Shown here: positions 17,201 through 25,003 of the stretch, one piece after another | Layout: the number at the start of each line of letters is the position of its first letter | How positions within the stretch are numbered: position 1 is the stretch's first letter | Origin: Paenibacillus albidus | GTDB taxonomy: Bacteria; Bacillota; Bacilli; Paenibacillales; Paenibacillaceae | DNA length: 48,458 nucleotides | Direction of reading: 5' to 3' | Assembly: GCF_014644435.1 (NCBI RefSeq) | Contig: NZ_BMKR01000047.1 | Location: 1 to 48,458, forward strand | The notes under the pieces: model-generated | Told to the model about the DNA's origin: nothing | The model's database searches: none | The model's input: the letters and a program-made list of their open reading frames with translations, nothing else | Program-made: the position numbers and the translations under genes

Positions 17201-17271
17201 GGCCTGCCCTGAATGGCACCCGGGCCGAAAGTGCGCAGATGATCCTCAATCTGCTGGATATCCTGAAGTAA
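14164..17271 (+). CDS. C-terminal fragment: calcineurin-like metallophosphatase, Ig-like repeats and three SLH domains
   Basis: Frame from a TTG at 14164 without a ribosome site; real coding is the continuation of the upstream fragment. An FN3-like lead-in is followed by a metallophosphatase whose metal ligands are visible in FIGDSQAD (about 93), HAGDMVD (about 126), GNHEVMG (about 161), FFHQGPYGS and NGHDHIYMRS (about 269). It resembles purple-acid-phosphatase-like exported enzymes. Then come three Ig-like (Big2) repeats (about 360-620), a Pro/Ser-rich linker (about 620-660), a beta-rich region and three SLH repeats (about 855-1035) starting at FNDLPPGHWAEGAVKKLAAR. SLH domains bind pyruvylated cell-wall polymer. 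A long hairpin follows the stop. Confidence 0.82.
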   Translation: MADRSQTAETIVELVKQSGFTSFEGGNVLRIGGHSSIYNTNNDGTIRVHRAEASGLEPGTAYVYRVGDGITHVSSQGTFTTSGGDSETTEFLFIGDSQADSQAGFELWRNTVREAFAFLPDADMLVHAGDMVDKGFEQEQWNWWFGAAQEQLMNTTLVPIIGNHEVMGTNGDGDYLAQFHNPQNGAASVKGTNFSFDIKDTHFVVMNTEHGEAEFTEQALWLDQDLSATDKKWKVVFFHQGPYGSIYSNERVQSAWVPVFDKHEVDLVMNGHDHIYMRSYPMKGGEQVPEQEGTRYVIGGSSGPKFYALTPRFWQEKIYDEDQQIFTAVQITEDEITIVARTNNGTEIDRLVISKPEPESVTLDRTEAELEPGQTVRLQAKVLPDKAANLKVNWSVLPGQPENTVTVDTYGLVTAKRPGTAKVRAAVEGYPEIYAESTITVDAVASISLQGKSVLQPGGQDQTVTEAVYASGKRIPVIEGLQYSSQNEQVATVTDQGLVEAGAEGSTVISVTYREFTAQYDLIVSSDGTAVRTGIKIDGPDRLEKGSRDTVVVQAVYSDGSLWKLTEGLRYDTSDASVALISDEGVIEALNTGTALLGAEYQGMRAEYRLEVWSAGAEPSPAPSPDPGTSPSPGPAPTPEPATGGWTAPAQSPSPAATPEPGVVTITETQLTGKRNAQGEVLISAGKKWSELVLPGNAAGLLGDAVLVVREGGLEVRIPAGVLAELSSLAPGGNAASSTIVLRAAEVPGSAAADLVDRAARLTGAQIRLVSDMRDWSLSLTTSQGQTVTLTQFESPITVAYDMGSAAPNDLLALYHVQEDGTLQYAGGEWAEGKWSAPVTHFSKYAVLEYDKRFNDLPPGHWAEGAVKKLAARQLVQGVAAGRFDPDRAVTRAEFTAMLVRALGLSGEAPSVYDDVKAGKWYAEAVGQAKQAGIVNGRSDSRFGPEEAISRQEMAAMLVRAYRYAAGAAVQNTSAPQSVAFADLGATPQWAKMAVEEAAGFGLMKGRGAGRFGPALNGTRAESAQMILNLLDILK

Positions 17272-17280
17272 ATTTAGAGC

Positions 17281-17327
17281 ACAGCGAACAGACCGCAGTC
17301 TCATTGAGATTGCGGTCTGTTTGCTGT
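17281..17327. terminator. Long hairpin after the SLH gene
   Basis: ACAGC-AACAGACCGCA-TCTCA pairs with TGAGA-TGCGGTCTGTT-GCTGT, about 22 bp with a few wobble or mismatched pairs, directly after the stop at 17271. There is no clear T-tract, so termination efficiency is uncertain, but position and size fit a transcription end. Confidence 0.65.
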
Positions 17328-17400
17328 GAACCGGCACTCCCAGCTCTTCTTGCTGCAACAGTGTAAGGGGCAGGGAACAAGAAGAGGCAAATCAATGACC

Positions 17401-17800
17401 TTAGAACGTGCCGAAGTTGGCCGGATGGGTGCGAACGAATGTACCGGAGTAGGCTGGAATGGTGCGAACGAAAGGCAAAAATGCCTTAGAAAGTGCCGGA
17501 GTGGGCCGAATTGGGCGACTGGAAGGCAAAAATGCCTTAGAAAGTGCCGGAGTGGGCCGAATTGGGCGAGTGGAAGGCAAAAATGCCTTAGAATGTGCCG
17601 GAGTAGGCTGGAATGATGCGAACGAAAGGCAAAAATGCCTTAGAATGAGCCGGAGTGGGCCAAATTGGGCGACTGGAAGGCAAAAATGCCTTAGAATGAG
17701 CCGGAGTTGGCCGAATTGGGCGACTGAAAGGCAAAAATGCCTTAGAATATGCCGGAGTTGGCCGAATTGGCGCGACTGGAAGGCAAAAATGCTGTCTGCC
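17401..17800 (+). repeat. Tandem array of 51-52-bp units with an AAGGCAAAAATGCCTT hairpin
   Basis: GGCAAAAATGCC recurs at 17474, 17525, 17576, 17628, 17679, 17730 and (as GGCAAAAATGCT) 17782, with spacings of 51, 51, 52, 51, 51 and 52. Each full unit contains the palindrome AAGGCA-AAAA-TGCCTT and then a GC-rich part reading about GCCGGAGTNGGCCGAATTGGGCGACT. A degenerate unit lacking the palindrome precedes the array. Frames across it change at the 52-base steps, so it is not a protein repeat. Differences cluster in the GC-rich half, suggesting recent local duplication. It lies 125 bases before the moxR gene. Confidence 0.93.
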
Positions 17801-17858
17801 TGCCGATCCCCAGCTCTGAAAGCCCAGTATTTAATTTCACCGGCTTCAATAATGTACT

Positions 17859-17887
17859 TTGGGTCCCCGAATCATGTAAAATATAAA
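17859..17887 (+). promoter_or_regulatory. Candidate sigma-A promoter for the moxR operon
   Basis: TTGGGT (17859) and TATAAA (17882) are 17 bases apart and lie about 40 bases before the MoxR start. The region is AT-rich, in contrast with the repeat array just upstream. Confidence 0.5.
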
Positions 17888-17924
17888 TAATACTGCTTAT
17901 TTTGTCATAGGAGGTTTACAATAT

Positions 17925-18881
17925 ATGCCTGTTCGTCAAGAATCGATGCAGATTATGAATGCTGTACGCACCAATCTGGAATCCTGCATACTGGGTAAAT
18001 CATTTGAAATACAATTGCTGCTGACAGCGCTTCTGGCTGGTGGGCATGTCCTGATTGAAGATGTACCGGGTACCGGCAAAACCCAGCTCATTCGCGCCCT
18101 CTCCAGGTCCATGTCCGGGGAGTACCGGCGGATTCAATGCAATCCGGATATTTTGCCAAGTGATATTACAGGTGTATCCGTGTACCACCCGCGGGATGAA
18201 CTGTTTCATTTCCGGCCGGGACCGGTGATGACCAATATTTTGCTTGCCGATGAGATTAACCGGGCGACCACCAAGACCCAGTCGGCTTTGCTTGAGGTAA
18301 TGGAGGAACGTAACGTTACGGTGGATGGCGAGACTTATCCGCTGCCGCATCCGTTTATGCTGTGTGCTACCCAGAATCCGATTGACTTTGAGGGCACGTA
18401 TACACTGCCTGAAGCCCAGCTTGACCGGTTCATGCTCAGAATCAGCCTGGGTTATCCGGATGCGCAGACCGAAAAAAATCTGCTGATGAGCCATCAGGAA
18501 GGCCAGCCGGTGGACAGGCTCACTCCGGTGACCAGCATGGATCAGATCTCGGTAATTCAGGAGGAGATCCGCGATATCTATATCAGCGATCCCGTGCTGA
18601 ATTATCTGCTGGATGTTGTCCGAACCACCAGAGAGCATCCGCTTGTATTATTGGGGGCAAGCCCGCGGGCTTCACTGTCATTCATGATGGCCTGCAAGGC
18701 CTATGCCTTCCTGCAGGAACGCGATTACGTGCTGCCCGATGATGTGAAGGTGCTCACACCTTTTGCCCTTGGCCACCGCATTCTGCTGCGTCCGGAGTCG
18801 CGACTGGATAATGTAAGTGTGGATTCCTTGCTGCAAAAGCTTCTGCAGAGCATCCATGTGCCTGTTACGATGAGGCAATAA
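17925..18881 (+). CDS. MoxR family AAA+ ATPase
   Basis: This 318-residue cytosolic AAA+ ATPase probably acts as a chaperone for maturation of partner proteins. It shows Walker A (EDVPGTGKTQ, about 47-56), Walker B (ILLADEINRA, about 105-114), sensor 1 (CATQNPIDFEGTY) and the C-terminal lid (GASPRASLSFM). The ATG follows AGGAGG at a spacing of about 9. It heads a tight operon with a DUF58 protein and a membrane transglutaminase, an arrangement known across bacteria; the substrate of this machinery is generally unclear. The stop is separated by one base from the next start. Confidence 0.92.
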   Translation: MPVRQESMQIMNAVRTNLESCILGKSFEIQLLLTALLAGGHVLIEDVPGTGKTQLIRALSRSMSGEYRRIQCNPDILPSDITGVSVYHPRDELFHFRPGPVMTNILLADEINRATTKTQSALLEVMEERNVTVDGETYPLPHPFMLCATQNPIDFEGTYTLPEAQLDRFMLRISLGYPDAQTEKNLLMSHQEGQPVDRLTPVTSMDQISVIQEEIRDIYISDPVLNYLLDVVRTTREHPLVLLGASPRASLSFMMACKAYAFLQERDYVLPDDVKVLTPFALGHRILLRPESRLDNVSVDSLLQKLLQSIHVPVTMRQ

Positions 18882-18882
18882 A

Positions 18883-20127
18883 ATGAGACGTCATTTGTCT
18901 GCGGCAGCAGCAGCCGTTCAGCCGGCGAAGCTTGCTGGTGTTCTCGCGATATGGAGTGTTACCCTGCTGTATGTGCTGTTCCAAGGCGGCAAAACTTCCT
19001 TTATGCTGTTTGTAATGGTATCTGTACTTATTGTGTATTTGATTGCCGGAGGATTGAGCGGTGTCCGCCGGACGAAGGGCGTACGCGAACTGTATTCCGA
19101 GCGGGACAAGTCCGAACTTCTGTATGCCGGCGGTTTCCTTCGGGTAAGCCTGGACATCACCATTCCCGGTTTCCTGCCGCTGCCTTATGTGGTCGTCAGG
19201 GAAACGCTCAAACGGCATAACGGAGAGACCTGGGTCTTTGAAGAAAGCCTGATTCCGAGTCTGAGAGGGCGGGGAGAGCTGAGGTTCCAGACCCCTGCGC
19301 TTGAACGGGGCAGCTACACGTTCTCCAAGACGGATATAGTCAGCGAAGATATCTTCGGACTGCTGGAGCATAAAGGCACATTTATGGCCGAAGGTGAATT
19401 CCGGGTACTGCCCCGCTCCGTGTTCATTCCGCGCTGGCAGTTGTACGAGCGGAGAGCGCGGCTGGCCGGACCGCAGGCCTCTCTTGTTCAATCCCGCAGA
19501 GAGACCACACAAATCAACGGTGTCCGTGATTACGTCTATGGAGACCGGCTGACGCGTATTCACTGGAATGCCACGGCCAAAACGGGCGCCTGGAAGTCAA
19601 AGGAGTTCGAGCATGAGTCCATTCCCAAAACGGTAGTCGTCCTCGATGGCAGTGCTGCGGCTTACGGAACCTCGCAGCAGTTCGAGCTGGCGGTCTCCAT
19701 AGCGGCATCGGTGCTTGGTTTCGGCATCCGGGAACGGATAGGAATCGGCCTGTGCTGTCTGGACAAGAATACCAAGGTGTTCGCTCCTGCCGAAAGCGGG
19801 GCGGAACGCCAGAAAATGATCCACTATTTGATTGATATCAATGCGGAAGGCAAAGGGCCGCTCATGTCCAGACTGGAAAAGGCACACCGCATGTTCCCCA
19901 AAGGGTCATACGTTGTACTGATCAGTCCGCAGAGCGGACAGCCTGTGCTGGATGCCATGCGCTGGGCGGACAGCCATGGGCTGACCCCCTCGCATATTCA
20001 TGTGCGTAATCCGGCAGCGATGGACGGCAGCAGCAAATGGATGGACGTGCTCAGATCCCGCAGCATCACCGGCTACAGTATCAGCTCTCTGCAAGAGCTT
20101 CCTGCCGTATTGGGGGGTGAAGTCTGA
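18883..20127 (+). CDS. DUF58 domain-containing protein
   Basis: This 414-residue protein has two hydrophobic segments near the N-terminus (about 18-57) and a long cytosolic portion. The DUF58 signature is seen at about 208-235 as VRDYVYGDRLTRIHWNATAK. The following region (KTVVVLDGSAAAYG onwards) resembles a von Willebrand A-like fold. DUF58 proteins are usual partners of MoxR ATPases. The start lies immediately after the MoxR stop, so translation is probably coupled; its TGA precedes the transglutaminase ATG by one base. Confidence 0.9.
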   Translation: MRRHLSAAAAAVQPAKLAGVLAIWSVTLLYVLFQGGKTSFMLFVMVSVLIVYLIAGGLSGVRRTKGVRELYSERDKSELLYAGGFLRVSLDITIPGFLPLPYVVVRETLKRHNGETWVFEESLIPSLRGRGELRFQTPALERGSYTFSKTDIVSEDIFGLLEHKGTFMAEGEFRVLPRSVFIPRWQLYERRARLAGPQASLVQSRRETTQINGVRDYVYGDRLTRIHWNATAKTGAWKSKEFEHESIPKTVVVLDGSAAAYGTSQQFELAVSIAASVLGFGIRERIGIGLCCLDKNTKVFAPAESGAERQKMIHYLIDINAEGKGPLMSRLEKAHRMFPKGSYVVLISPQSGQPVLDAMRWADSHGLTPSHIHVRNPAAMDGSSKWMDVLRSRSITGYSISSLQELPAVLGGEV

Positions 20128-20128
20128 G

Positions 20129-22375
20129 ATGAGAAGCTGGTGGCATCTGCTGAAATCCTCCTGGCACCGGTCGGCAAGCCTGCTGTGGATTATGATCATT
20201 GCCCTCCAATGGCTCTCCTACACCACTCCGATCTGGCTGGAGGAGACAACGGCTTCCGTGCTGCTTGCACTGGCGGCGGTTGCGGTCATTGAAATTCTTT
20301 TTCCGATCAAATGGTTCCTTCGCCTGCTTCTGCAGGTTGTGGCGGTGAGCCTGGTTGTATATCGGACCCTTGGGCAGCAGGGTGTCTATATGTCAGACCC
20401 TTGGTTACCCTTAACACAGCGGCTGCCGGAGATTGCGGCTAACATGAGTCCCTATATCTGGTTCGCGCTTGGGGCAAGCGTCTTGCTGCTGCTATCCTCC
20501 TGGTGGGTCTCCACCAAGTCACGCATCCTGATGTTTATCGGGACCAACATTGCGGCATTCGCCGCACTGGATTCATTTACCACCGCAGTTCTTTGGGAGG
20601 AGGTTGCCTGGACGGTCTTCGCGGGGATGGCGTGGCTGGTCAGCCAGCATTTAAGAAACTTTCAGATGCGTTATCCGCGTGGATGGTCGTATCTGCTTCA
20701 CTATCCTTTTAAGGTACTGGTCAATATTGCCATCATCTTTTCACTTGTTATTCTTACCGGCGTCAATATGCCTGAAGTCAGACCCACACTGACAGATCCT
20801 TATACCGCATGGAGAGAATGGAACGGAACGGGAGCCCCTTCCTTTGGAAAAGGAGCCCCCGTTGGCACAAACGAGTCGGGTACCGGGACAACAGCGGCGG
20901 GGAGTACCTCCTCGGGCTACAGTCTGGACAATGATGATCTGGGCGGGGGCTTTAATTTTGACTACTCACCCGTAATGACAGTGACCTCAGACCTGCGCAC
21001 CTATATGCGCGGAGAGACCCGTACTGTGTATTCCGGACAGGGCTGGAGCGACAATGACACGTTCTCCCGCGGCCCTCTGGCCGGAGCGGAGATCGGCAAG
21101 AATTTGCCGAATACCACAGGCGGCAAAGTTCAGACCCAATCGCTGAAGCAGACCGTAAAGTTGCTTAACAACAACAACAGCTATCCTGTGTTGTTCGGGG
21201 CCTACTCTATTTCATCCATTAGTCTGATCAACGGGGAGGAGAGCGGCGGCGGCTTGCTCTGGAGAAGCCGGGACAGCGAGCTGTTGTGGAACAATGCCGA
21301 CAACGGCCGTGCTTATCCGCAGTCCTATGAGCTCACTGCCGAGGTTCCGGTCATTCCGGTGCAAGAGCTGAGCAAAAAGACTTATGCGGAGCTGTACGGG
21401 AATGATAAGACGGTTTCGGAGTTTCTGAAGCTTCCCAATAATTTTCCGGAGACAGTGGAGAATCTGGCGCAGGAGATTACGGCCGGGGCGCAAACTCCGT
21501 ATGAAAAAACAATGCTTTTGCAACAATATCTACAACAAACGTTTCCGTACACCAATCAACCCGATCTATCGCGCAGTGAAAGCTCCGACTTTGTGGAAAG
21601 TTTCCTGTTTGAGATCAAGGAAGGGTATTGTGATTACTATTCCACGGCACTGGTTACCATGGCCCGCTCGCTGGATATTCCGGCACGTTGGGTCAAGGGA
21701 TATGCGCCCGGGGAGCAGGCTGAGCTTCCTGATAGTCTGGTAGCGCAGCAGGGCGGTGCCGGCAATAACAGATATACGATTACGAATGCCGATGCCCATT
21801 CCTGGGCGGAGGTCTATTTCGGGGAGTACGGCTGGATTCCGGTGGAAGCGACACCGGGCTTCAATGCTCCGCTGCTGACACAAAATGAGGAGGCTCCTGA
21901 GCCTGATCCTGTCGATGAAGAGGAACCGCAGACTGAGCAGGATCCGGCTCCGGCGAACAAGCAAAATGACGAAGGCGGTTTCCGCCTGGGACTGTGGATG
22001 GTATGGGGAGCTTCGGCAATATTGGCGGCCTGGCTGATCTATCTGGTATGGCATCACCGGTTCAACCTGCGTTTCCTGATGCAGCGCATCCGGAGTGGGC
22101 ATCCGCTGTCACCGGACCAGAAGATTATAGTAGAAACCGAACGGTGGGTACGATTTATGCGCCGTAAGGGAATGATGAAGGCAGAACATGAGACGCTGCG
22201 CGAAGCGGCCAGCCGCTGGAGCAGTGAACGGCCGGAGGCGGCCGGGACACTTTCAACCCTGCTGGGCAGGTTCGAGCAGGCAAAATACAGTCCTGAGGTT
22301 ATAGAAGACAAAGATTGGCGCAGCGTGTATACTGAAGCTTTGCGGCTGCGGAAAAACATGAAGCCCAGGAAGTAA
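20129..22375 (+). CDS. Membrane transglutaminase-like cysteine protease (TgpA family)
   Basis: This 748-residue protein has a block of membrane segments in the first ~215 residues, an extracytoplasmic domain, and another membrane segment near 625-645 followed by a cytosolic tail (DUF4129-like). The transglutaminase core carries Cys in KEGYCDYYSTALVTMARSLD (about 499) and His in NADAHSWAEVYF (about 555), followed by WIPVEATPGF where the third residue would lie. The ATG at 20129 follows GGGGGTGA; an open frame extends upstream inside the DUF58 gene but without a better start. With MoxR and DUF58 it forms a presumed surface protease or crosslinking system of unknown substrate. Confidence 0.9.
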   Translation: MRSWWHLLKSSWHRSASLLWIMIIALQWLSYTTPIWLEETTASVLLALAAVAVIEILFPIKWFLRLLLQVVAVSLVVYRTLGQQGVYMSDPWLPLTQRLPEIAANMSPYIWFALGASVLLLLSSWWVSTKSRILMFIGTNIAAFAALDSFTTAVLWEEVAWTVFAGMAWLVSQHLRNFQMRYPRGWSYLLHYPFKVLVNIAIIFSLVILTGVNMPEVRPTLTDPYTAWREWNGTGAPSFGKGAPVGTNESGTGTTAAGSTSSGYSLDNDDLGGGFNFDYSPVMTVTSDLRTYMRGETRTVYSGQGWSDNDTFSRGPLAGAEIGKNLPNTTGGKVQTQSLKQTVKLLNNNNSYPVLFGAYSISSISLINGEESGGGLLWRSRDSELLWNNADNGRAYPQSYELTAEVPVIPVQELSKKTYAELYGNDKTVSEFLKLPNNFPETVENLAQEITAGAQTPYEKTMLLQQYLQQTFPYTNQPDLSRSESSDFVESFLFEIKEGYCDYYSTALVTMARSLDIPARWVKGYAPGEQAELPDSLVAQQGGAGNNRYTITNADAHSWAEVYFGEYGWIPVEATPGFNAPLLTQNEEAPEPDPVDEEEPQTEQDPAPANKQNDEGGFRLGLWMVWGASAILAAWLIYLVWHHRFNLRFLMQRIRSGHPLSPDQKIIVETERWVRFMRRKGMMKAEHETLREAASRWSSERPEAAGTLSTLLGRFEQAKYSPEVIEDKDWRSVYTEALRLRKNMKPRK

Positions 22376-22410
22376 GAATATGATATAGTTTTTAAATTGA
22401 GGTGAACGTA

Positions 22411-22935
22411 TTGTTTGAAATGCTGATTCCCAAACTCCAGGTGGACACGGTATTTGATATTGCGCTGGAAGACCTGTACAGACAGGGCTACCGCGGGATC
22501 ATCACGGATCTGGATAATACGCTGGTCGGTGCCAAGGCTCCTTTGGCGACACCGGAACTGCTGCTGTGGTTCCAGAAGGTAAAGGAGCTTGGCTTCAAGC
22601 TTATCATCGTATCGAACAACAACATGGACCGGGTGTCGCGTTTTGCCACACCGCTGGATATCGAATTTGTCCATCAGGCCCGCAAGCCGAGCAATGCGCC
22701 TTTTCGCCGGGCCTTGAAGCAGATGGACCTGAAGCCTGAGCAGACGATTGTGGTCGGCGACCAGATGCTTACCGATGTATATGGAGGCAACCGGCTCGGT
22801 CTGTATACGGTATTGGTTCTGCCTATATCCGTGAAGGATGAGGGCTTTGGAACAAGAATTAACCGCCGGGTAGAGCGGATTGCAAAGTTTCGGCTGCGCA
22901 AAAAAGGATTGTGGCACGAGGAGGATAAACCCTAA
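22411..22935 (+). CDS. yqeG: YqeG family HAD IIIA-type phosphatase
   Basis: This 174-residue HAD-superfamily phosphatase has the nucleophile motif TDLDNTLVG (about residues 33-41), VSNNN (motif II) and VGDQMLTDVYGGNRLG (motif IV). It is the B. subtilis YqeG type and begins the conserved yqeG-yqeH-aroE-yhbY-nadD-yqeK-rsfS cluster. The in vivo substrate is not established to my knowledge. I chose TTG 22411 because GAGGTGA precedes it at a good spacing; GTG 22402 and ATG 22420 are alternatives. Its stop overlaps the yqeH start by one base. Confidence 0.93.
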   Translation: MFEMLIPKLQVDTVFDIALEDLYRQGYRGIITDLDNTLVGAKAPLATPELLLWFQKVKELGFKLIIVSNNNMDRVSRFATPLDIEFVHQARKPSNAPFRRALKQMDLKPEQTIVVGDQMLTDVYGGNRLGLYTVLVLPISVKDEGFGTRINRRVERIAKFRLRKKGLWHEEDKP

Positions 22936-24062
22936 TGACAGAACAAAGCGAAACACAGCGCCCGGTGCATTGCAGCGGCTGCGGCATCAAGCTGCAGGCC
23001 GGGCACCGGGACCAGCCGGGATTTATTCCGGAGGTCGCATATGAACGGGACCCGGTCATATGCCAGCGTTGTTTCCGGATTAAGAATTATAATGAAGCTT
23101 CTTCGGTATCCGTCAACCAGGATGAATTCTTACGTCTGCTAAGCAGTGTGGGAGAGAAGAATGCGCTTGTGATCCATATTGTGGACCTGTTTGATTTTGA
23201 AGGCAGTCTGATTTCCGGCCTGCAGCGTTTTGTAGGCAATAACCCCGTTATTCTTGCCGTCAACAAGTGTGACTTGCTGCCCAAGGTGACTAACTGGAAC
23301 AAGCTGCGCAACTGGATGCAGCAGCGCTGCAAGGAGCATGGCCTGCGTACGGCTGAGATCGTTCTCTGCAGCGCCAAACGCAACCAGGGCTTTGACCATT
23401 TGCTGGAAGCTGTGACCTCTCTGCGGGGACAGCGGGATGTTTATGTTGTCGGAGCAACCAATGTCGGGAAGTCAACACTGATTAACCGCCTGATCTCGGA
23501 TTACAGTGATCTGGAGCAGGAGCTGACCACATCACGTTATCCGGGAACCACGCTTGATACCGTCAGAATTCCTTTGGATGACGGACACTATATCATCGAT
23601 ACCCCGGGGATTGTCTATCCTTGGCGCTACAGCGAACTGGTGGAACGTCAGGATCTGGAGGCCGTGATGCCTTCCAATCCCCTGAAGCCGGCGGTGTATC
23701 AGCTGAACGAAGGACAGACTCTTTTCTTCGGCGGATTGGGAAGATTTGATTTTGTGCAGGGCGAACGCCAATCCTTTACCTGCTTCGTCAGTGGTACACT
23801 CAAGATTCACAGAACAAAGCTCGAACGTGCGGATTCCCTGTATGCGGAGCATCGCGGCGAGATGTTGTCGCCGCCGGGAACGGACCGGATGGATAAGCTG
23901 CCGCAGTGGCAGCGTCATGAATTCCGGGTCAGCCGCGGCAGTCAAACCGACCTGTTCATCTCGGGACTGGGATGGATCAAGGTGAACGGAACCGAAGGTG
24001 CGGTCCTGGCGATTCATGTGCCGCGTGGGGTGAAGGTACTTACCCGTCCTTCGCTGATCTGA
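22935..24062 (+). CDS. yqeH: Ribosome biogenesis GTPase YqeH (circularly permuted)
   Basis: YqeH is a GTPase needed for assembly of the 30S ribosomal subunit in B. subtilis. The N-terminus has a treble-clef zinc site (CSGCG, CQRC). The GTPase motifs occur in permuted order: NKCDLL (G4, about 111), CSAKRNQG (G5), GATNVGKSTLINRL (G1, about 177), TSRYPGTTLD (G2) and IDTPGI (G3, about 222). A C-terminal domain follows. The 375-residue length is typical. It overlaps yqeG by one base and is followed by aroE after 18 bases. Confidence 0.96.
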   Translation: MTEQSETQRPVHCSGCGIKLQAGHRDQPGFIPEVAYERDPVICQRCFRIKNYNEASSVSVNQDEFLRLLSSVGEKNALVIHIVDLFDFEGSLISGLQRFVGNNPVILAVNKCDLLPKVTNWNKLRNWMQQRCKEHGLRTAEIVLCSAKRNQGFDHLLEAVTSLRGQRDVYVVGATNVGKSTLINRLISDYSDLEQELTTSRYPGTTLDTVRIPLDDGHYIIDTPGIVYPWRYSELVERQDLEAVMPSNPLKPAVYQLNEGQTLFFGGLGRFDFVQGERQSFTCFVSGTLKIHRTKLERADSLYAEHRGEMLSPPGTDRMDKLPQWQRHEFRVSRGSQTDLFISGLGWIKVNGTEGAVLAIHVPRGVKVLTRPSLI

Positions 24063-24080
24063 CGAAGGAGGGTTTCACAA

Positions 24081-24938
24081 ATGACTGAAGCTGTTAACAA
24101 CACGGGGGAACTTCTGCTTGGCGTAATGGGTGATCCAATCGCACAATCCAAGTCGCCGCTGATGCATGGTGTAGCTCTGCAAGCGCTGGGGATTCCCGGA
24201 GCCTATGTGCCGCTGCACGTGACTCCCGATAAGCTTGGAGACGCCATACAAGCCATTCGTACACTCGGCTTCCGTGGGGTGAACGTGACCATTCCGCATA
24301 AGGTGGCGGTGATGGAATATCTTGACCGGCTGGATGAAAGTGCAGTGGCTGTAGGTGCAGTCAATACGATTGTCAACGATGAGGGCAGACTTACCGGTTA
24401 TAATACGGATGGCATCGGGTATGTGCGTTCACTGAAAGCGGAAGCCATATCCGAGCTATCCGGTGCAAGAATATTGGTCATTGGGGCCGGCGGTGCGGCC
24501 AGAGGGATTATTGCCGCCTTGCTGCGGGAGAATCCCGCTTCGATTCTGATCGCTAACCGCACCAGGGACAAAGCCCAGGAGCTGGCGGAGCAATGCAGGG
24601 ACAAAGGCCGAGTCAGCGGTATCAGTCTGGATGAAATGCCCGGCAAGACAGAGGATGTGGATGTGCTGATTAATACAACCTCTGTGGGGATGTATCCCCA
24701 CATGGAAGCCTCCCCTCTGGACCCCCTGCTTCTGCATGAGCGTATGGTAGTCAGCGATCTGATTTACAATCCGCTGCATACCCGTCTGCTGCTGGAGGCG
24801 CAGGAACGCGGCTGTACCATTCATGGCGGGCTTGGCATGTTCGTGTATCAGGGAGCGTATGCACTGGAATACTGGACGGGACGGCCTGCACCGGTAGAAC
24901 TGATGCGGCAGACCATTCTGGATTCCCTCAGCACTTAA
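24081..24938 (+). CDS. aroE: Shikimate dehydrogenase
   Basis: AroE reduces 3-dehydroshikimate to shikimate with NADPH in aromatic amino acid synthesis. The 285-residue protein has the substrate-binding motifs GDPIAQSKSPLMHG (about 17-30) and GVNVTIPHK (about 67-75, catalytic Lys), NTDGIG, and the nucleotide-binding GAGGAARGI (about 136-144). ATG 24081 follows AAGGAGG. Its place between yqeH and yhbY is the usual Bacillales order. Confidence 0.97.
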   Translation: MTEAVNNTGELLLGVMGDPIAQSKSPLMHGVALQALGIPGAYVPLHVTPDKLGDAIQAIRTLGFRGVNVTIPHKVAVMEYLDRLDESAVAVGAVNTIVNDEGRLTGYNTDGIGYVRSLKAEAISELSGARILVIGAGGAARGIIAALLRENPASILIANRTRDKAQELAEQCRDKGRVSGISLDEMPGKTEDVDVLINTTSVGMYPHMEASPLDPLLLHERMVVSDLIYNPLHTRLLLEAQERGCTIHGGLGMFVYQGAYALEYWTGRPAPVELMRQTILDSLST

Positions 24939-25003
24939 TGGATGGCAAATGGATTCGGGAATTTAGGGTAATAATATATGTTAATTAAGGAGTTTGTTCA
25001 TTT

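Larger units (their letters stand above)
10825..17271 (+). pseudogene. Giant secreted phosphodiester glycosidase/metallophosphatase/SLH protein, broken by two frameshifts
   Basis: Three consecutive frames, read together, give one continuous exported protein of about 2,150 residues. The signal-peptide frame (10825-11025) stops at TGA 11023, but the sentence continues in the next frame (SERGQQKIHTVEFNP); removing one base near 11020 restores LQ-N-ERG. The second frame ends at 14200, while a third resumes as QTAETIVELVKQSGF; adding one base near 14180 joins QTD-S-QTAETIVEL. Order of parts: signal peptide, phosphodiester glycosidase, Ig-like and lectin-like modules, cohesin-like module, metallophosphatase, Ig-like repeats, proline-rich linker, three SLH domains. 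SLH domains would anchor it to the cell wall. True mutations and draft-sequence errors are both possible. Confidence 0.75.

Noticed and set aside
17401..17800. CRISPR array
   Set aside because: The repeating unit is contiguous (51-52 bases) and the variable parts are near-copies of each other, not unrelated spacers; no cas genes are nearby.
17326..17890. Two open frames across the tandem array (17326-17616 and 17459-17890, plus strand)
   Set aside because: They have no plausible start region, switch frame at the 52-base steps, and their repetitive products derive from the DNA repeat itself.
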